Below, in pieces: positions 11,921-23,769 of a DNA stretch of 64,000 nucleotides. Numbering within the stretch: the stretch's first letter is position 1; the number at the start of each line of letters is the position of its first letter. The DNA is from Osedax fenrisi. Its lineage: Eukaryota > Annelida > Polychaeta > Sabellida > Siboglinidae. The stretch is from assembly GCA_964019155.1 (NCBI GenBank), contig OZ025240.1, positions 42,580,247 to 42,644,246 on the forward strand, written 5' to 3'. A model generated the notes under the pieces. It saw only the letters and a list, made by a program, of their open reading frames with translations. It ran no database searches and was not told where the DNA came from. The position numbers and the translations under genes are program-made.

Positions 11921-12846
11921 CCTCTTCCCCTCATACTTCTTCCACTCATACTTCTACACTTCATACCTCTGACCCTCATACCCTACCCTCATACCTCTTC
12001 CCCTCATACCTCTCACCCTCATACCTCTCACCCTCATACCTCTCACCCTCATACCCCTTCCCCTCATACATATTCCCCTCATACATATTCCCTTCATACC
12101 TCTTCCTTCATACCCCTTCCCCTCATACCCCTTCCCCTCATACATATTCCCCTCATACCTCTTCCTTTATACCCCTTCCCCTCATACCCCTTTCCCTCAT
12201 ACCCCTTCCCCTCATACCTCTCACCCTCATACCTCTCACCCTCATACCCCTTCCCCTCATACATATTCCCTTCATACCTCTTCCTTCATACCCCTTCCCC
12301 TCATACCCCTTCCCCTCATACATATTCCCCTCATACCTCTTCCTTCATACCCCTTCCCCTCATACCCCTTTCCCTCATACCCCTTCCCCTCATACCTCTC
12401 ACCCTCATACCTCTCACCCTCATACCCCTTCCCCTCATACCCCTTCCCCTCATACCTCTCACCCTCATACCTCTCACCCTCATACCCCTTCCCCTCATAC
12501 ATATTCCCTTCATACCCCTTCCCCTCATACATATTCCCCTCATACCTCTTCCTTCATACCCCTTCCCCTCATACCCCTTTCCCTCATACCCCTTCCCCTC
12601 GTACCTCTCACCCTCATACCTCTCACCCTCATACCCCTTCCCCTCATACCTCTCACCCTCATACCTCTCACCCTCATACCCCTTCCCCTCATACATATTC
12701 CCTTCATACCTCTTCCTTCATACCCCTTCCCCTCATACCCCTTACCCTCATACATATTCCCCTCATACCTCTTCCTTCATACCCCTTCCCCTCATACCTC
12801 TTCCCCTAAAACCCTCCCCTCACAACTCTTTCCCTCATGACTCTTC
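11921..12846. repeat. 15-bp minisatellite, ~0.9 kb
   Basis: Tandem array of a pyrimidine-rich 15-bp unit (ccccttcccctcata) with recurrent variants such as acctctcaccctcat and acatattcccctcat. The variants occur in blocks that themselves repeat at about 200 bp (a higher-order pattern near 12120-12330, 12330-12540 and 12540-12780). Because the unit is divisible by three, frames on both strands stay open for up to 360 codons. I regard these as artefacts. Confidence 0.95.
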
Positions 12847-13851
12847 CAAGCGTATATATTCCTACCATACTTCCTCATCTTCTATAGTATTTAACTTTAG
12901 AATCGATATTCCAACTAATAATACATCGGCTAATTGCTTATTTGCATAATTATCACTATTGTATATCCCATTAAGCGTGTGCATGTTTGTGTGTGTAAGT
13001 ATGTGTGAGTGTGTGTTTGAACACTATAACCTAAGTAATAAAGGATATTCTTCGAGATATAGATTTATTATTATATATATTTCTACCACCAATCTCACCC
13101 CTAGTCTCATAGAACCCATTATGTAGTACGTCATCAAATGATATATTACAGCCTTCAACCTATAGGTTGTAAGTGTATATACTTCTATATAAACTATATA
13201 TATATATGTGTACTACATACGCATACCTACCTGTTAGTGAGTAACAGTACTTCAACTCTCCTAATGATCTTTATATACGTATCTCTAAGTCAAAGAATTT
13301 GGTTTTCGATCCCTTATATATATCTATTCCATAACGTGTATTGAAGTCCTTCCTCAATTCACCCTATCAACCCCTATACTTAATGTCATAGTCTCTATCC
13401 ATAGGCTATATAATGGTGTACTTTTTTATCTGCTCTCCCTTTATTTAAAATATTACCTTAACTCATTGTTTATATTTATTATGTCTTTATCATATTTGAT
13501 ATCTACAATTTTAAGATAACAATTTCAAGTATTCAGGCAGTTAGGTATTTAAATAAGTATTCATCATCCACACCATCATCTTCAGCAACAACACCATCAC
13601 CAATACAAACAACATCACCACTATCTCCAGTAACATCATCATCAGTATCATACTCACCGACATCATTATCACCATCATCATCATCATCATCATCATCACT
13701 ATCATCGTCATCACTATCATCGTCATCATATTCATTATCATCTTATTCTTATATTAACATTTTTGAAATAATGAAAATATGTAATATATAATATATAACT
13801 ATATAATTAGGTGTTTACAGGCTTAGAGATTTACCAAGGAGGCTACGTAGT

Positions 13852-13888
<37 letters not shown>

Positions 13889-14538
13889 TATTCCGAAATT
13901 TATGTAAAAGTTATTTATGTTTATTAATGTAATGTATATTATTTTAGTTGGTAATACGCAAGAAAAACATGCATATATTCGTTTAATATCAAACCTTAGT
14001 TATCATGCCTTGGTATACAATATATACAATGTATACACTGTATACAATGTATACAATGTATACACTATGTATCACCCTGCCCACTATACACTAGTCATAG
14101 AGTTAGGTTCATTCTGTAACATTCTATATGTGTACTAATATGGTTTATTGTATTGACCATTATAATTAGAATATCATCATTTTTATATCACTATTTATGA
14201 ATGGAGTTAATTATTATATAATATTCGATACATAATACATTACATAATGAAACCAGCGATGCGAGATTTTAATACTATAATAAATAATATATTTCATAAC
14301 TATGTGCCCATCTTTTCTAGAACATAAACGTAAAGGACATATCCTATGTAAGCATACATACATATATATATATATATAACACATACACCAACGTAAAGTA
14401 TTATTGATATAAATATTTAAAATAGAAGGCAGCTGTTATTTTAAAATCGAGAATAACATATACCTAACATCTCTACTCACATCGTGGTATTATTTAAAAT
14501 TAAATATGTTATATTGCAAAGTTATTCCTAGATAATGT

Positions 14539-14580
<42 letters not shown>
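12847..14580. other. AT-rich stretch with ATC repeat and (TA)n
   Basis: Contains a degenerate trinucleotide (ATC/CAT)n tract at about 13556-13742, (TA)n at 13857-13886 and 14541-14581, and a small tandem of tacaatgtataca-like units near 14016-14070. No gene seen. Confidence 0.6.
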
Positions 14581-14581
<1 letters not shown>

Positions 14582-14584
<3 letters not shown>

Positions 14585-15103
14585 TAGAAGCTCGGTAACT
14601 CAACATGCCGATAACTCAACATTGCCGATAACTCAACATCCAACAAATATTTGGTTGGATTCGTATCTTTTACATGTTAACAAAAACCCTATTACTCAAC
14701 AAATATAACTCAACATACATATAACTCAACATCGTTTTTATAATCCTAGCCTATACATTACATGTAAATATACATCCGATAACTCAACATTTATGAAAAA
14801 TCAAAATATCACAAATATATGTTGTTGGATTCGTATCTTTTACATGTAATAAAACTACATTGCTCAACAAATATAATTCAACATACATTATTCAACATGG
14901 TTTTATTTAATAATATATGGATATAAATATATAAACGTAAAAATACAATTACAATTATTATATTATCATACGAGTACTATTTTGAATGCATTTATGTGAA
15001 CAAAACATTAATAAAGTCATTAATTTATACATCCGATAACTCAAAATACTCGCTAACTCAACATGAAACTCCGTCCCGTCAATGTTGAGTTATCGAGCTT
15101 TGA

Positions 15104-15106
<3 letters not shown>
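14582..15106. mobile_element. pogo/Tc1-mariner-like MITE with iterated TAACTCAACAT motif
   Basis: The left end reads CAGTAGAAGCTCGGTAACTC and the right end reads inward CAGTCAAAGCTCGATAACTC. The element is flanked by TA inside (TA)n tracts. CAGT ends and TA targets are characteristic of the Tc1/mariner superfamily, including pogo. It is 525 bp with no transposase. The 11-bp motif TAACTCAACAT, present at both termini, recurs about a dozen times internally (for example near 14611, 14628, 14709, 14724, 14781 and 15054, with variants near 14692, 14861, 14881 and 15038). Confidence 0.82.
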
Positions 15107-15141
<35 letters not shown>

Positions 15142-15146
<5 letters not shown>

Positions 15147-15714
15147 TAGGTTGTAGGTAGATAATGTAAGAATACATGTATACACACCTTTATTTACGAC
15201 TTAGATACACAATGATGAACTTATTTTATAACTTAAAATAAATTAATAATGTTATATATTTTATTTTATTAGTCTCTTAGTATATATACTATAGTATACC
15301 TTATACTAATTATTATAATGATTATTATAGTAATATAATTAAATAACTATTTATTTTAATTTGTTAAACCAAGTTTGAAACGAATTATTGAACTTACGTG
15401 GATTTGTTATATAACATATGACGTCAGACATGATATAACATATGACGTAACATATGTATACAAGTAATGTCCGGCCTGTATACAAGTAATACTATTAAGC
15501 TGTAGGTTACCTTGGGTGATTAGCAAGATGATACGCCCTTATCTTGTCCTTATCTTTTCTACTAGATATCTTATCAATAGATGTTAATCACTTAATCAAT
15601 GCCATGTGTTATACGTTGTTTATAATAGACTATCTAAAGATATAAGCCGGGGTATATGATTAACAATTAAGTTTAGTTTTTTTATTAATTGTTTTATTAT
15701 TGTAATGTGCTGCT
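15142..15714. other. AT-rich stretch, no gene seen
   Basis: AT-rich with a short imperfect repeat of ataacatatgacgt near 15412-15452 and tatacaagtaat near 15458-15490. No coding sequence recognised. Confidence 0.5.
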
Positions 15715-16166
15715 TATAGGTCTACCAGCTATCACATTGGCTGAACTTACCTCCCTTCAACGATATGCTGTACGTATTATTCACAAGCTACCTCATCGAG
15801 AAGAAAATAACCATATCAGCATCACACAATTAATGAAGGAATTACACTGGCTACCCAAAAAGAAATAATCATCTATAAAATATGTCTTATGACTCATAAA
15901 TTATGAGTCATAATGCACTCCACTTTGAAACGCCGTCATATTTATATGAATTGATAGAGAGAATCGACCAGACAAGAAGTCTCAGGCCGTGTCATGTTAA
16001 TCGTATACGACCTAGATCGACAATACATTCTACTGCTGCCCGTTCACGCGCCTTCTCGTCACAAGCACCGATAGCCTGGAACTCACTACCTGCAACACTC
16101 CGAGCTGAAAGAAACTCAGAAAAGTTCAAAAAGAATTTAAAAACATATTTATTTACACTATAACTT
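15715..16166 (+). pseudogene. L2/CR1-like LINE, RT C-terminal and 3' fragment
   Basis: A 5'-truncated plus-strand LINE tail. The first part reads LTSLQRYAVRIIHK then LMKELHWLP, the usual post-RT segment. A stop near 15865 and a frame change lead to an 86-codon stretch (15903-16163) with SRAFSSQAPIAWNSLP and KFKKNLKTYLFTL, the standard LINE C-terminus. A short TTC repeat (16229-16243) lies in the 3' region. Shape and motifs fit the L2/CR1 group. The exact clade is not resolvable from this fragment. Confidence 0.85.
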
Positions 16167-16735
16167 TCTTAGTATTTAATTATACATTATTGTTAACTTA
16201 ATTATTTAAACAATGTCTAAATACAACTTCTTCTTCTTCTTCTATTAAAAATTAAATACACTTTTCTACCAATAAAGTAGTGGTAATATACAATATCAAT
16301 TTTTTATATGAAATAAAGTCGGATAATGGAATATAACTTTTAATTTATAAATTATAACTTATTTTATAACTTATATTTATAAATTAAATTAAACCAATAC
16401 ATATGTCAATTTCGCTTAATAGATAAAGCCCTCTCAAATGTAAATGTCTTCTTAAAGTGTACTTTACACTTGTGTCATTCAAAGTATGATCTAATATAGA
16501 ATGTAATACTTCTGGAATATATAGTAGAGTATATAAATACGGTAATGTATCTTCTATATATAGTTACATAACATTATAATGTCTACAAAGCATATAGCCT
16601 ATATATAGGCTATTCTACTTCTATTGTTTGTGGCGAAAGAATATCAATTACACATATTATAAATAATATTTTATTATTTCAATACGGATACGATAAACGA
16701 ATATAAATATAAAATCTATGTACAATATGTGATGT
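16167..16735. other. AT-rich downstream of LINE fragment
   Basis: No gene seen. On the minus strand an AATAAA hexamer near 16670 could serve as a polyadenylation signal for the GPCR gene, about 780 nt past its stop, but nothing else supports it. Confidence 0.35.
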
Positions 16736-17453
16736 GTATGATGCTGGGTGGGGAAACCCCACTGGGGGTGGATGAGGGGATGGGGGATGGGGTGGTGGGC
16801 GGTACCGTATGACCTATAGGTCACGCGATTACTGGAGATACATAGTCGGTGGGACGTTGTCGATTCACTTGCAGCGAATAATATTAAACGTCAACGCCCC
16901 TGTGAATGGAAGCATACGTGTACGTGTGATGGTTATGTAATGTGGGCGGAGGCGGGCGGCGATGCTGACACGTGACACATAGACGCTCGCGCGCGCGCGC
17001 ACACACGCACACGTAACGATGCGTGACATACTGACAACGTGTGGTAGTGGTAGGGTGGGGGTGGTGGTACGATGCGGTGGGGTACGATGTGGGGGTTATA
17101 CTACTACGGGCTATAGCCTATGATACAATGTCCTATACCATGTCCTATAGAACATGTCCTTGATAAGGGTTCGAAAACTAATCGCTGATAGGTTGCGACG
17201 TGAACAATAACATACGGCACACTCAAACGCACGCATATATATATAGTAAACAATGGCTAAACACATAGCTACAATAATGAAAGGCGCCGATGTATATCGG
17301 GGAAGGACATCGCGATGTCCTCGTGCTAACAATTTTCGATAGAGTTCTAAAAAGCGTACACGCGCGCGTCGTGTCTTTGGCGACCGATCGTATCGCGTGT
17401 GTGTGTGTGTGGTTCGGGTACCGTTCGCCAGGGGGAGGAGGAGGTTCCACAGA
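16736..17453. other. GC-richer block, probable 3' UTR of the GPCR gene
   Basis: This stands out from its surroundings by G-runs (tgggggatggggtggtgggc near 16780-16800), alternating CG/CA tracts (16987-17015) and many CpGs. It lies directly downstream of the GPCR stop codon on the minus strand. Several short overlapping frames exist on both strands but none shows a recognisable domain. The 3' UTR role is inferred from position only. Confidence 0.4.
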
Positions 17454-17657
17454 TCATAATAACCTGGTTTTTCGTCTGCGGAACAGGCCGACGACGGCGG
17501 ACCGGAAGTGCTCGTCAACTGACGTGTACAGCATGAACTTTAGCAGCGAGTTCGAGATGGCGGTCCACATCAAAGAGAAATGCACGTATCGTAACCATGT
17601 GACCATGGGGCGTGCCGTAGTCGACGCGTCCACGCCCAGTATTAGCATTTCTATTAT
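17454..17657 (-). CDS. Class A GPCR, last coding exon (TM7, helix 8, C-terminus)
   Basis: A minus-strand exon after the acceptor caccacag. It starts in phase 0 with IIEMLILGVDAS, runs through TM7 (WLRYVHFSLMWTAISNS), then LLKFMLY and a helix-8-like SVDEHFRSAVVGLFRRRK, and ends KTRLL-TGA at 17454-17456. Class A receptors normally have NPxxY at the end of TM7. Here the aligned residues are KFMLY, so both Asn and Pro are missing while the Tyr and the amphipathic helix 8 remain. The cytoplasmic tail after helix 8 is very short. Joined in phase to the TM6 exon 9.3 kb upstream. G-protein coupling is inferred from the family only. Confidence 0.85.
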   Translation of the reverse strand: MIEMLILGVDASTTARPMVTWLRYVHFSLMWTAISNSLLKFMLYTSVDEHFRSAVVGLFRRRKTRLL

Positions 17658-17790
17658 CTGTGGTGTTCGATGATAGTAGAGTTAGGCTACTTTATAGTAT
17701 AAAGTTTATACTGATGGTAAAGTCAACGATTAACTCAAGCATCGAACAGTTGTAGTATATAAGTAAGTGTGAGTAGAATTATCAATTATA

Positions 17791-17850
<60 letters not shown>

Positions 17851-18467
17851 TAAATTAAATGAATCAGAATTACTGATATACGAATTTGTTCAATTTGAAA
17901 CATAATATAAAATTTATATTCAAAAATTAACAAACTGAATATGGAATACATAGTTCAGATATGTTGTAATTTATAAATTTATAATTATAATTGTAAATAT
18001 TTTATATATATACACATTTAATAAAATGCAATTAATTATATTTACTTTAAAATAATATTACTAGACTATATAAATAAGAAACATGTAACTTTAACTAGCA
18101 ACAATAACTTACTGTAGTGTTTGTACTTATTTACATTCAGGTATTATATAACATATCCGAATTAGGTGTTTATATTTACTATATCCATTGTGTGTATTCA
18201 TTGTATTCTAGTAGCCCAACAATACTTATATAAATATAGTACTTACTATTACATAACATACACGTTCCGGGCACTTCGTGCCCCCTGGTGTGTACACGTA
18301 TCATAACGTACTACTACTTAACCGTACTACTTTAACCGTACTACTAGGTAAGTGCATCCTAGTAATTACAGGTATATATATATATAAAAGTATAAAATGA
18401 TAATATATTTAATTATTAAATATAATAAAATAAACATATAAACTCAAATATTATACATACAAATACA
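17658..18467. other. GPCR intron 5, 3' part
   Basis: AT-rich intron sequence with (TA)n at 17793-17847. A GC-richer patch at 18265-18350 holds short repeats of taaccgtactac. No gene seen. Confidence 0.6.
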
Positions 18468-19101
18468 GAGGAAAGTTTCCAATTACCGACCTCTAAATTA
18501 GTATTTGTAATAACTTATTTAATATTAAAAATATTTATTTGATAATTTGTAATTATGGTAATATTATGGAAATACATAATGTTACTATTTTAAATTTATG
18601 ATACAATTTTATTGACAAGGGGTGTAGGTAATTGGATACATGACCGTAATACCGACCCCGTAGTCAATTACCGAACCCCTAAATACGCGTGGTAGAAATA
18701 ATTAGTAGTATATTACCAAATAAAAATAAAAAATATAAATAGATTTAAATAATTACAAATTTACGCTATTTATTTAATATTGCATTTATGTTTTTAAATT
18801 AATATTAAATTTATATGTATTATATAAAATTATTTATATTATTATTTAATATTTATCTATTAATAAATATGTATATAACGTTAATATATTTAAAACATAA
18901 ACCCAGAATATTACATTTTATCAAATAATAATTGTAGGATTGAATATTTTTAAAAACAAAATACTTATTTATATTTACCATTAAATTAGTAATATTTTAT
19001 GAATATATAATATATTGATTCTATATTCGATATTCTCTTATGTATACTTCTATAAGAGAGGGGTCGGTATTTGGAGGGGGCGGCAATAAGAGACGTTCCC
19101 C
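18468..19101. mobile_element. TA-flanked MITE, family A copy 3 (diverged, shortened)
   Basis: Starts gaggaaagtttccaattacc and ends with the inverted counterpart gacgttcccc followed by TA (19102-19103). Interior blocks with attaccgac motifs align with family A copies at 9631 and 29540, but about 320 bp of the middle are absent. Located inside the last GPCR intron. Confidence 0.75.
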
Positions 19102-19103
19102 TA

Positions 19104-19334
19104 TTATTGTATACACTATTAGATATACACATATATGTCACAACTGTATACAGTATACAGTATACACTATAGTGTAAAGTTTATGTAGACAATATAAATT
19201 ATACATATATATAATGTGTACATAATTTACATATACATAAAGAACTAGATATGAACTTAATGTGAATAATAATTAATGATTATATTTTGCCTTAATAATA
19301 ACAACGTTAATAGCATTACATATACTGTAGTATA

Positions 19335-19366
<32 letters not shown>

Positions 19367-19816
19367 TCTTTACATATATTTATATATATATATATATATA
19401 TATATTCTCTATAGGGATAATTCATTATATTGAATATAGTATAGTATATTGTATAATAGAGTATATATTCTATATACGATACTACATATTTTAATAATAT
19501 TAGCACACATATTTCTGATATTATACATACGTGCACAATAATTAATGCATTAAGGGGACGCGCGTCACTCGGTCTATAAATAGATTTTAACATGTAGGAG
19601 ATAGGAATTAGGTATTTGTTTTAAAAATACTGGCTTTTTATATAATATAGTTATACACCTATGTGTTTTATTGTAGAGTTTATTATCATCTATATGATAA
19701 TAGTTTTACTTGTTTGATTTAATTTACCAAATATATTATATATTATTTGTTATAAATTATTAATGCACGTAAAACGTATAGACTAATTCAACATTATTAC
19801 TAGGAAATTGATGTAT

Positions 19817-19871
<55 letters not shown>

Positions 19872-19942
19872 ATGTGTATGTATGTGTGAGAGAAAGAGTT
19901 TATGAGTATACATATATATGTGTGTGTGATTGGTAATATGCT

Positions 19943-19992
<50 letters not shown>

Positions 19993-20332
19993 TATATTGA
20001 TGAAAGTGTGGGTGTGGGACACACTGTTCGTGTAGATGTGTGTGTGAGAGTATGCATGGGTGAGTATACGTATATGAGTGTGTATGCGTGTGTATGTATG
20101 CGTGTGTATGTATGCGTGTGTGTGTATGCGTGTGTGTATGTATGTGTGTGTATGCGTGTATGTGAACTGTTCTAGGGTATCAGTTTCCTAATAACGGTAA
20201 ATGTCACTTCTAATATAATATGTGCAGGAGATGCTCGTGCAGGCTGCAGTGTGTATACACTATTACATAATCAATATTGCTGCTTCTATTATATAACACT
20301 AACGCCTACACACCGGCATACACTAAGATGTG

Positions 20333-20390
<58 letters not shown>

Positions 20391-20769
20391 TATTAATATA
20401 TAGAGTAAGGTACTATATATATACACATATACACACACATATATATACAATATTAATAATTAATATAATACCAATATACATAATTAACAGACACAATTAT
20501 AAATAATTCTATACATATATAGATTTAGTAACAGAACATAAACAATAATTCTGAAGATAAAAAGACATGTACGACGTACAACGTAGTGGATTTCTCATTA
20601 CGATTACTAGAGGTTTCGTTATAATGGGATTGCTGATCCAATATAACAAATCATTCACTACCCTATATATATACAATACACAGGGATACCATAATGTATA
20701 CATAACTATATAGATATAGATAGAGTATTAGAGACAGAGACATATTACTATAGGGGGGGTGGGAGATAT
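19104..20769. other. Microsatellite-rich intron sequence
   Basis: Contains (TA)n at about 19336-19400, 19821-19862 and 20338-20388, a ~45-bp (GT)n tract at 19946-19990 followed by degenerate GT/GTAT repeats to 20165, and no recognisable gene. Confidence 0.65.
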
Positions 20770-20907
20770 TTTATTTATTTATTTATTTATTTGTTTAGAG
20801 ACTTCATAAATGAAAATCATTTTTCGACGTCATAACAATAATAATAATAATAATAATATAATAATATAACATATAAACGAAGATAACAGTAATCGCAAAA
20901 TATATAT

Positions 20908-23769
20908 TCATTTCACTAAATAATGTTTAAAGAGTCTACTTTTGAATTGAGATCGAGAAGTTGTCGTACGAATAATATTCGGAAGTAAATTCCATAGAGT
21001 TGGTACCGCAACAGAAAAAGCAGAGTTACCAAAACATGAATTTGTATGAGGCAAAACAAGTTTCATTGCATGGCAATCCCGTCTTGGTCTGCTACTGGTA
21101 GCAATTGATAATAATTCAGCCAGATACTTAGGTTCACCCGTGTAGATAGCTTTATGAGCTAAACATAACAATTTTAGTTTACAAAGATCACGATATCTGA
21201 GCCAACCAAGGGTTAACATAATATGTGATATAGATATATAGTTACTACCCGTATTAGTATTTATATTATTTTTAATTTTATATAAAACACGAACAGCTCT
21301 CCTTTGAATTTTTTCGAATTTTATCATAATATTATCAGGGACAAAAACAAAAAGTGAATTGCAGTAGTCGAATCTACTAAAAACCAATGAATATATAAGT
21401 GATTTAGTGATATCAAAGGAGAGCTTAGCACGAGCCTTATGTATATTATATAAATAATAATTAGCAGTACGAATAACATTAAGAATGTGACTGTCATATT
21501 TCATAATAGAGTCAATTGTTATACCGAGTGTTGTGATTTTATTAGATAAAGGCAGCGTGGCAAGAAAACTATCAGTTATTTTAACAATTGAAGGTATTTT
21601 AGAGAATAAAATAGTATCAGTTTTTGAGACATTTAAGGATAATGAATTACTAGTGAACCAATTTTGTATATCAGTAATACAGTTTTTAATGTTGTATTGG
21701 ATTATAGCGTGATCAGTAGATTGAGGAAAGGAAGTATAAAGCTGTAAATCATCAGCATATAGATGATAGTGAATGTAAGGATATTTTTTAAAAATAGAAG
21801 AAACAGGTAATATATAAATCAAGAAAAGTATTGGGCCCAGAACAGATCCTTGAGGAACACCATGAGTGTGCATAAATGATTTTGAAAAATTGTCATTAAT
21901 CTTAATTGATGAAAAACGAGATGTTACAAAAGACATTAACCAATTGTGCACCTGTCCATGAATACCTATCTCTTTAAGCCGACATGATAAAATTGTATGA
22001 TCCAGAGTGTCAAAAGCACTAGATAGATCAAGTAATATTAAGTAGCATGGCATTTTTTTGTCTAGCGACAGTATTATATCATTAAAAATCAAATTAAGCG
22101 CTGTTTCCGTTCCACGATTAGGAAGATAAGCACTTTGTAAAGGATCAGCTATCGAATTAGAAGTTATATAATGAACTAATTGTTTACTTACAATGCGCTC
22201 AAGAGTTTTAGAAAGGGATGATAGTTGAGAAATTGGACGATAATTAGATAGAATAGAGGAATCAAGAGTAGACTTCTTAATAATTGGAGTAATATATGCT
22301 TGTTTCATACTTGGAGGAACAACTGAGGAGATAAGCGATGAGCGAAATATATTAGTAATAGGAATTATCAAGTATGAAATAGAAGAACGTAGTAATGTAA
22401 GAGGAATAGGATCTAGAGGGGATGGAGATTTAATGGACATAATTAATGTTTGGATTTCAAGAGGATTAGGAAGCGAAAAGCAGGACCAGTGAAATGATGA
22501 AAAATGTTTACATAAAGATGGTTGGCAATTATTACTCATAGGAGGTAGATTATTTATGATATTTTTTGTTTTTTGTATGAAAAAACTAGAAAATGATGAG
22601 AAAAGTACATTTTCGGGTAAATCTGGAAGTTTTTTAATTTTATTCTTGCCAATTAGAGAAAAAGCTAGTTTAAAAGACTGTTTAGAGTTGATTCCAAAAT
22701 CACGAAATTTATTAATAAAAAATAAAGATTTTACATTAGATAATTTCCTACGATAAATGTTACGATACATTTTAAAGGACTGTAAATCATTCAGTGATTT
22801 CGATCGAGAAAACTTCAATTGATATGATCGTAATTTCCTTTTAAGAGTTGATAATTCAGAGCCAAACCATGACTGATGAAATATCTTTTTTGTTTTAGAA
22901 ATTTTAACAGGGGCATGGAAGTCAAGGGATAACTTGAGTGAAGTATTGAGGTCATCGAATGAAGGTTCGATATATAGTGAGTGTGATGTGAGATAATTTA
23001 GCCGAATAAAAGTAGATTTCATGAATTCTTTAATATTAATGCTAGATATATTTCTATAATTTCTGATAAAAGATTGATCCAAGGGAACCGGGAAAGATAA
23101 AGTGAAATTAATGGCAAAATGGTCAGATATAAGTAGACTTTGATTAGTACTAGAGATTAAAGAAGAATCGGAAGGGGAGATAATTACATCGATAGTATTA
23201 CCACTAGTGTGAGTGGGAAAAGTAATATGCTGATTCATAGAATTACTAAATAAAAGGTCATTAAACGAATTAGATTGATAAGATGTTTTATTTAATTGAA
23301 TATTAATATCACCAAGAATGATACAATTGCTGATTGAGATTGAATCAAAAATAATTGAAATTTCAGATAAAAAAGTAACAAAAGATGAAGATGGAGGACG
23401 ATATATGAGAATAATGTCAATAAAACTAGATTTGTTAAGAAGACGATATGAGATAGCTTCACAAGATGTAAAGTTAGGTAAGATATTATTTTTAATATTA
23501 AAATGAGAATTGTAAATTATTGCAATACCACCACCCCGCGAAGTGCCTCTATTGTGGCAGATCATATTATAGCCATTAGGAACAACAAAAGCAGGAATAG
23601 TTGAGTCATTATCTGTAAGCCATGTTTCAGTTATAGCGACAATATCACATTTAGAGTCAATAATAAATTGGTTAATAAAATCACTTTTATTTCTGATGGA
23701 TCTAGCATTGAATAAAGTACAATAAATATTTCTGTTATTACTATTATCATTAACCTTAAGATTCGATAG
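20908..23769 (-). CDS. APE endonuclease-reverse transcriptase (ORF2) of L2/CR1-like LINE
   Basis: This open frame of about 953 codons contains no internal stop. Endonuclease motifs run FNARSIRNK, ITETWL, GGGIAIIY, the GDINIQLN metal site and SDHFAINF. RT motifs are NYRPISQLSSLSKTLERI, LLDLSSAFDTLDHTIL, THGVPQGSVLGPILF and the catalytic YADDLQLY (near 21750). The C-terminus has SVAVPTLWNLLP before the stop at 20908. The protein would nick target DNA and copy its own RNA there. The first in-frame Met (23565) lies after the NARS and ETWL motifs, so initiation at it would delete part of the endonuclease. Translation must therefore enter from the upstream ORF or a non-AUG start. Apart from that the ORF looks intact, pointing to a fairly recent insertion. 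Confidence 0.9.
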   Translation of the reverse strand, partial: LSNLKVNDNSNNRNIYCTLFNARSIRNKSDFINQFIIDSKCDIVAITETWLTDNDSTIPAFVVPNGYNMICHNRGTSRGGGIAIIYNSHFNIKNNILPNFTSCEAISYRLLNKSSFIDIILIYRPPSSSFVTFLSEISIIFDSISISNCIILGDINIQLNKTSYQSNSFNDLLFSNSMNQHITFPTHTSGNTIDVIISPSDSSLISSTNQSLLISDHFAINFTLSFPVPLDQSFIRNYRNISSINIKEFMKSTFIRLNYLTSHSLYIEPSFDDLNTSLKLSLDFHAPVKISKTKKIFHQSWFGSELSTLKRKLRSYQLKFSRSKSLNDLQSFKMYRNIYRRKLSNVKSLFFINKFRDFGINSKQSFKLAFSLIGKNKIKKLPDLPENVLFSSFSSFFIQKTKNIINNLPPMSNNCQPSLCKHFSSFHWSCFSLPNPLEIQTLIMSIKSPSPLDPIPLTLLRSSISYLIIPITNIFRSSLISSVVPPSMKQAYITPIIKKSTLDSSILSNYRPISQLSSLSKTLERIVSKQLVHYITSNSIADPLQSAYLPNRGTETALNLIFNDIILSLDKKMPCYLILLDLSSAFDTLDHTILSCRLKEIGIHGQVHNWLMSFVTSRFSSIKINDNFSKSFMHTHGVPQGSVLGPILFLIYILPVSSIFKKYPYIHYHLYADDLQLYTSFPQSTDHAIIQYNIKNCITDIQNWFTSNSLSLNVSKTDTILFSKIPSIVKITDSFLATLPLSNKITTLGITIDSIMKYDSHILNVIRTANYYLYNIHKARAKLSFDITKSLIYSLVFSRFDYCNSLFVFVPDNIMIKFEKIQRRAVRVLYKIKNNINTNTGSNYISISHIMLTLGWLRYRDLCKLKLLCLAHKAIYTGEPKYLAELLSIATSSRPRRDCHAMKLVLPHTNSCFGNSAFSVAVPTLWNLLPNIIRTTTSRSQFKSRLFKHYLVK

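Noticed and set aside
11867..12949. A 360-codon plus-strand frame and several minus-strand frames of about 60-120 codons
   Set aside because: They lie in the 15-bp minisatellite. A repeat unit divisible by three keeps all frames open; the products are pentapeptide repeats with no domain.
17111..17673. Overlapping frames on both strands (135, 127 and 75 codons)
   Set aside because: Only the TM7 exon frame has recognisable content; the others are shadows in GC-richer DNA with few stops.
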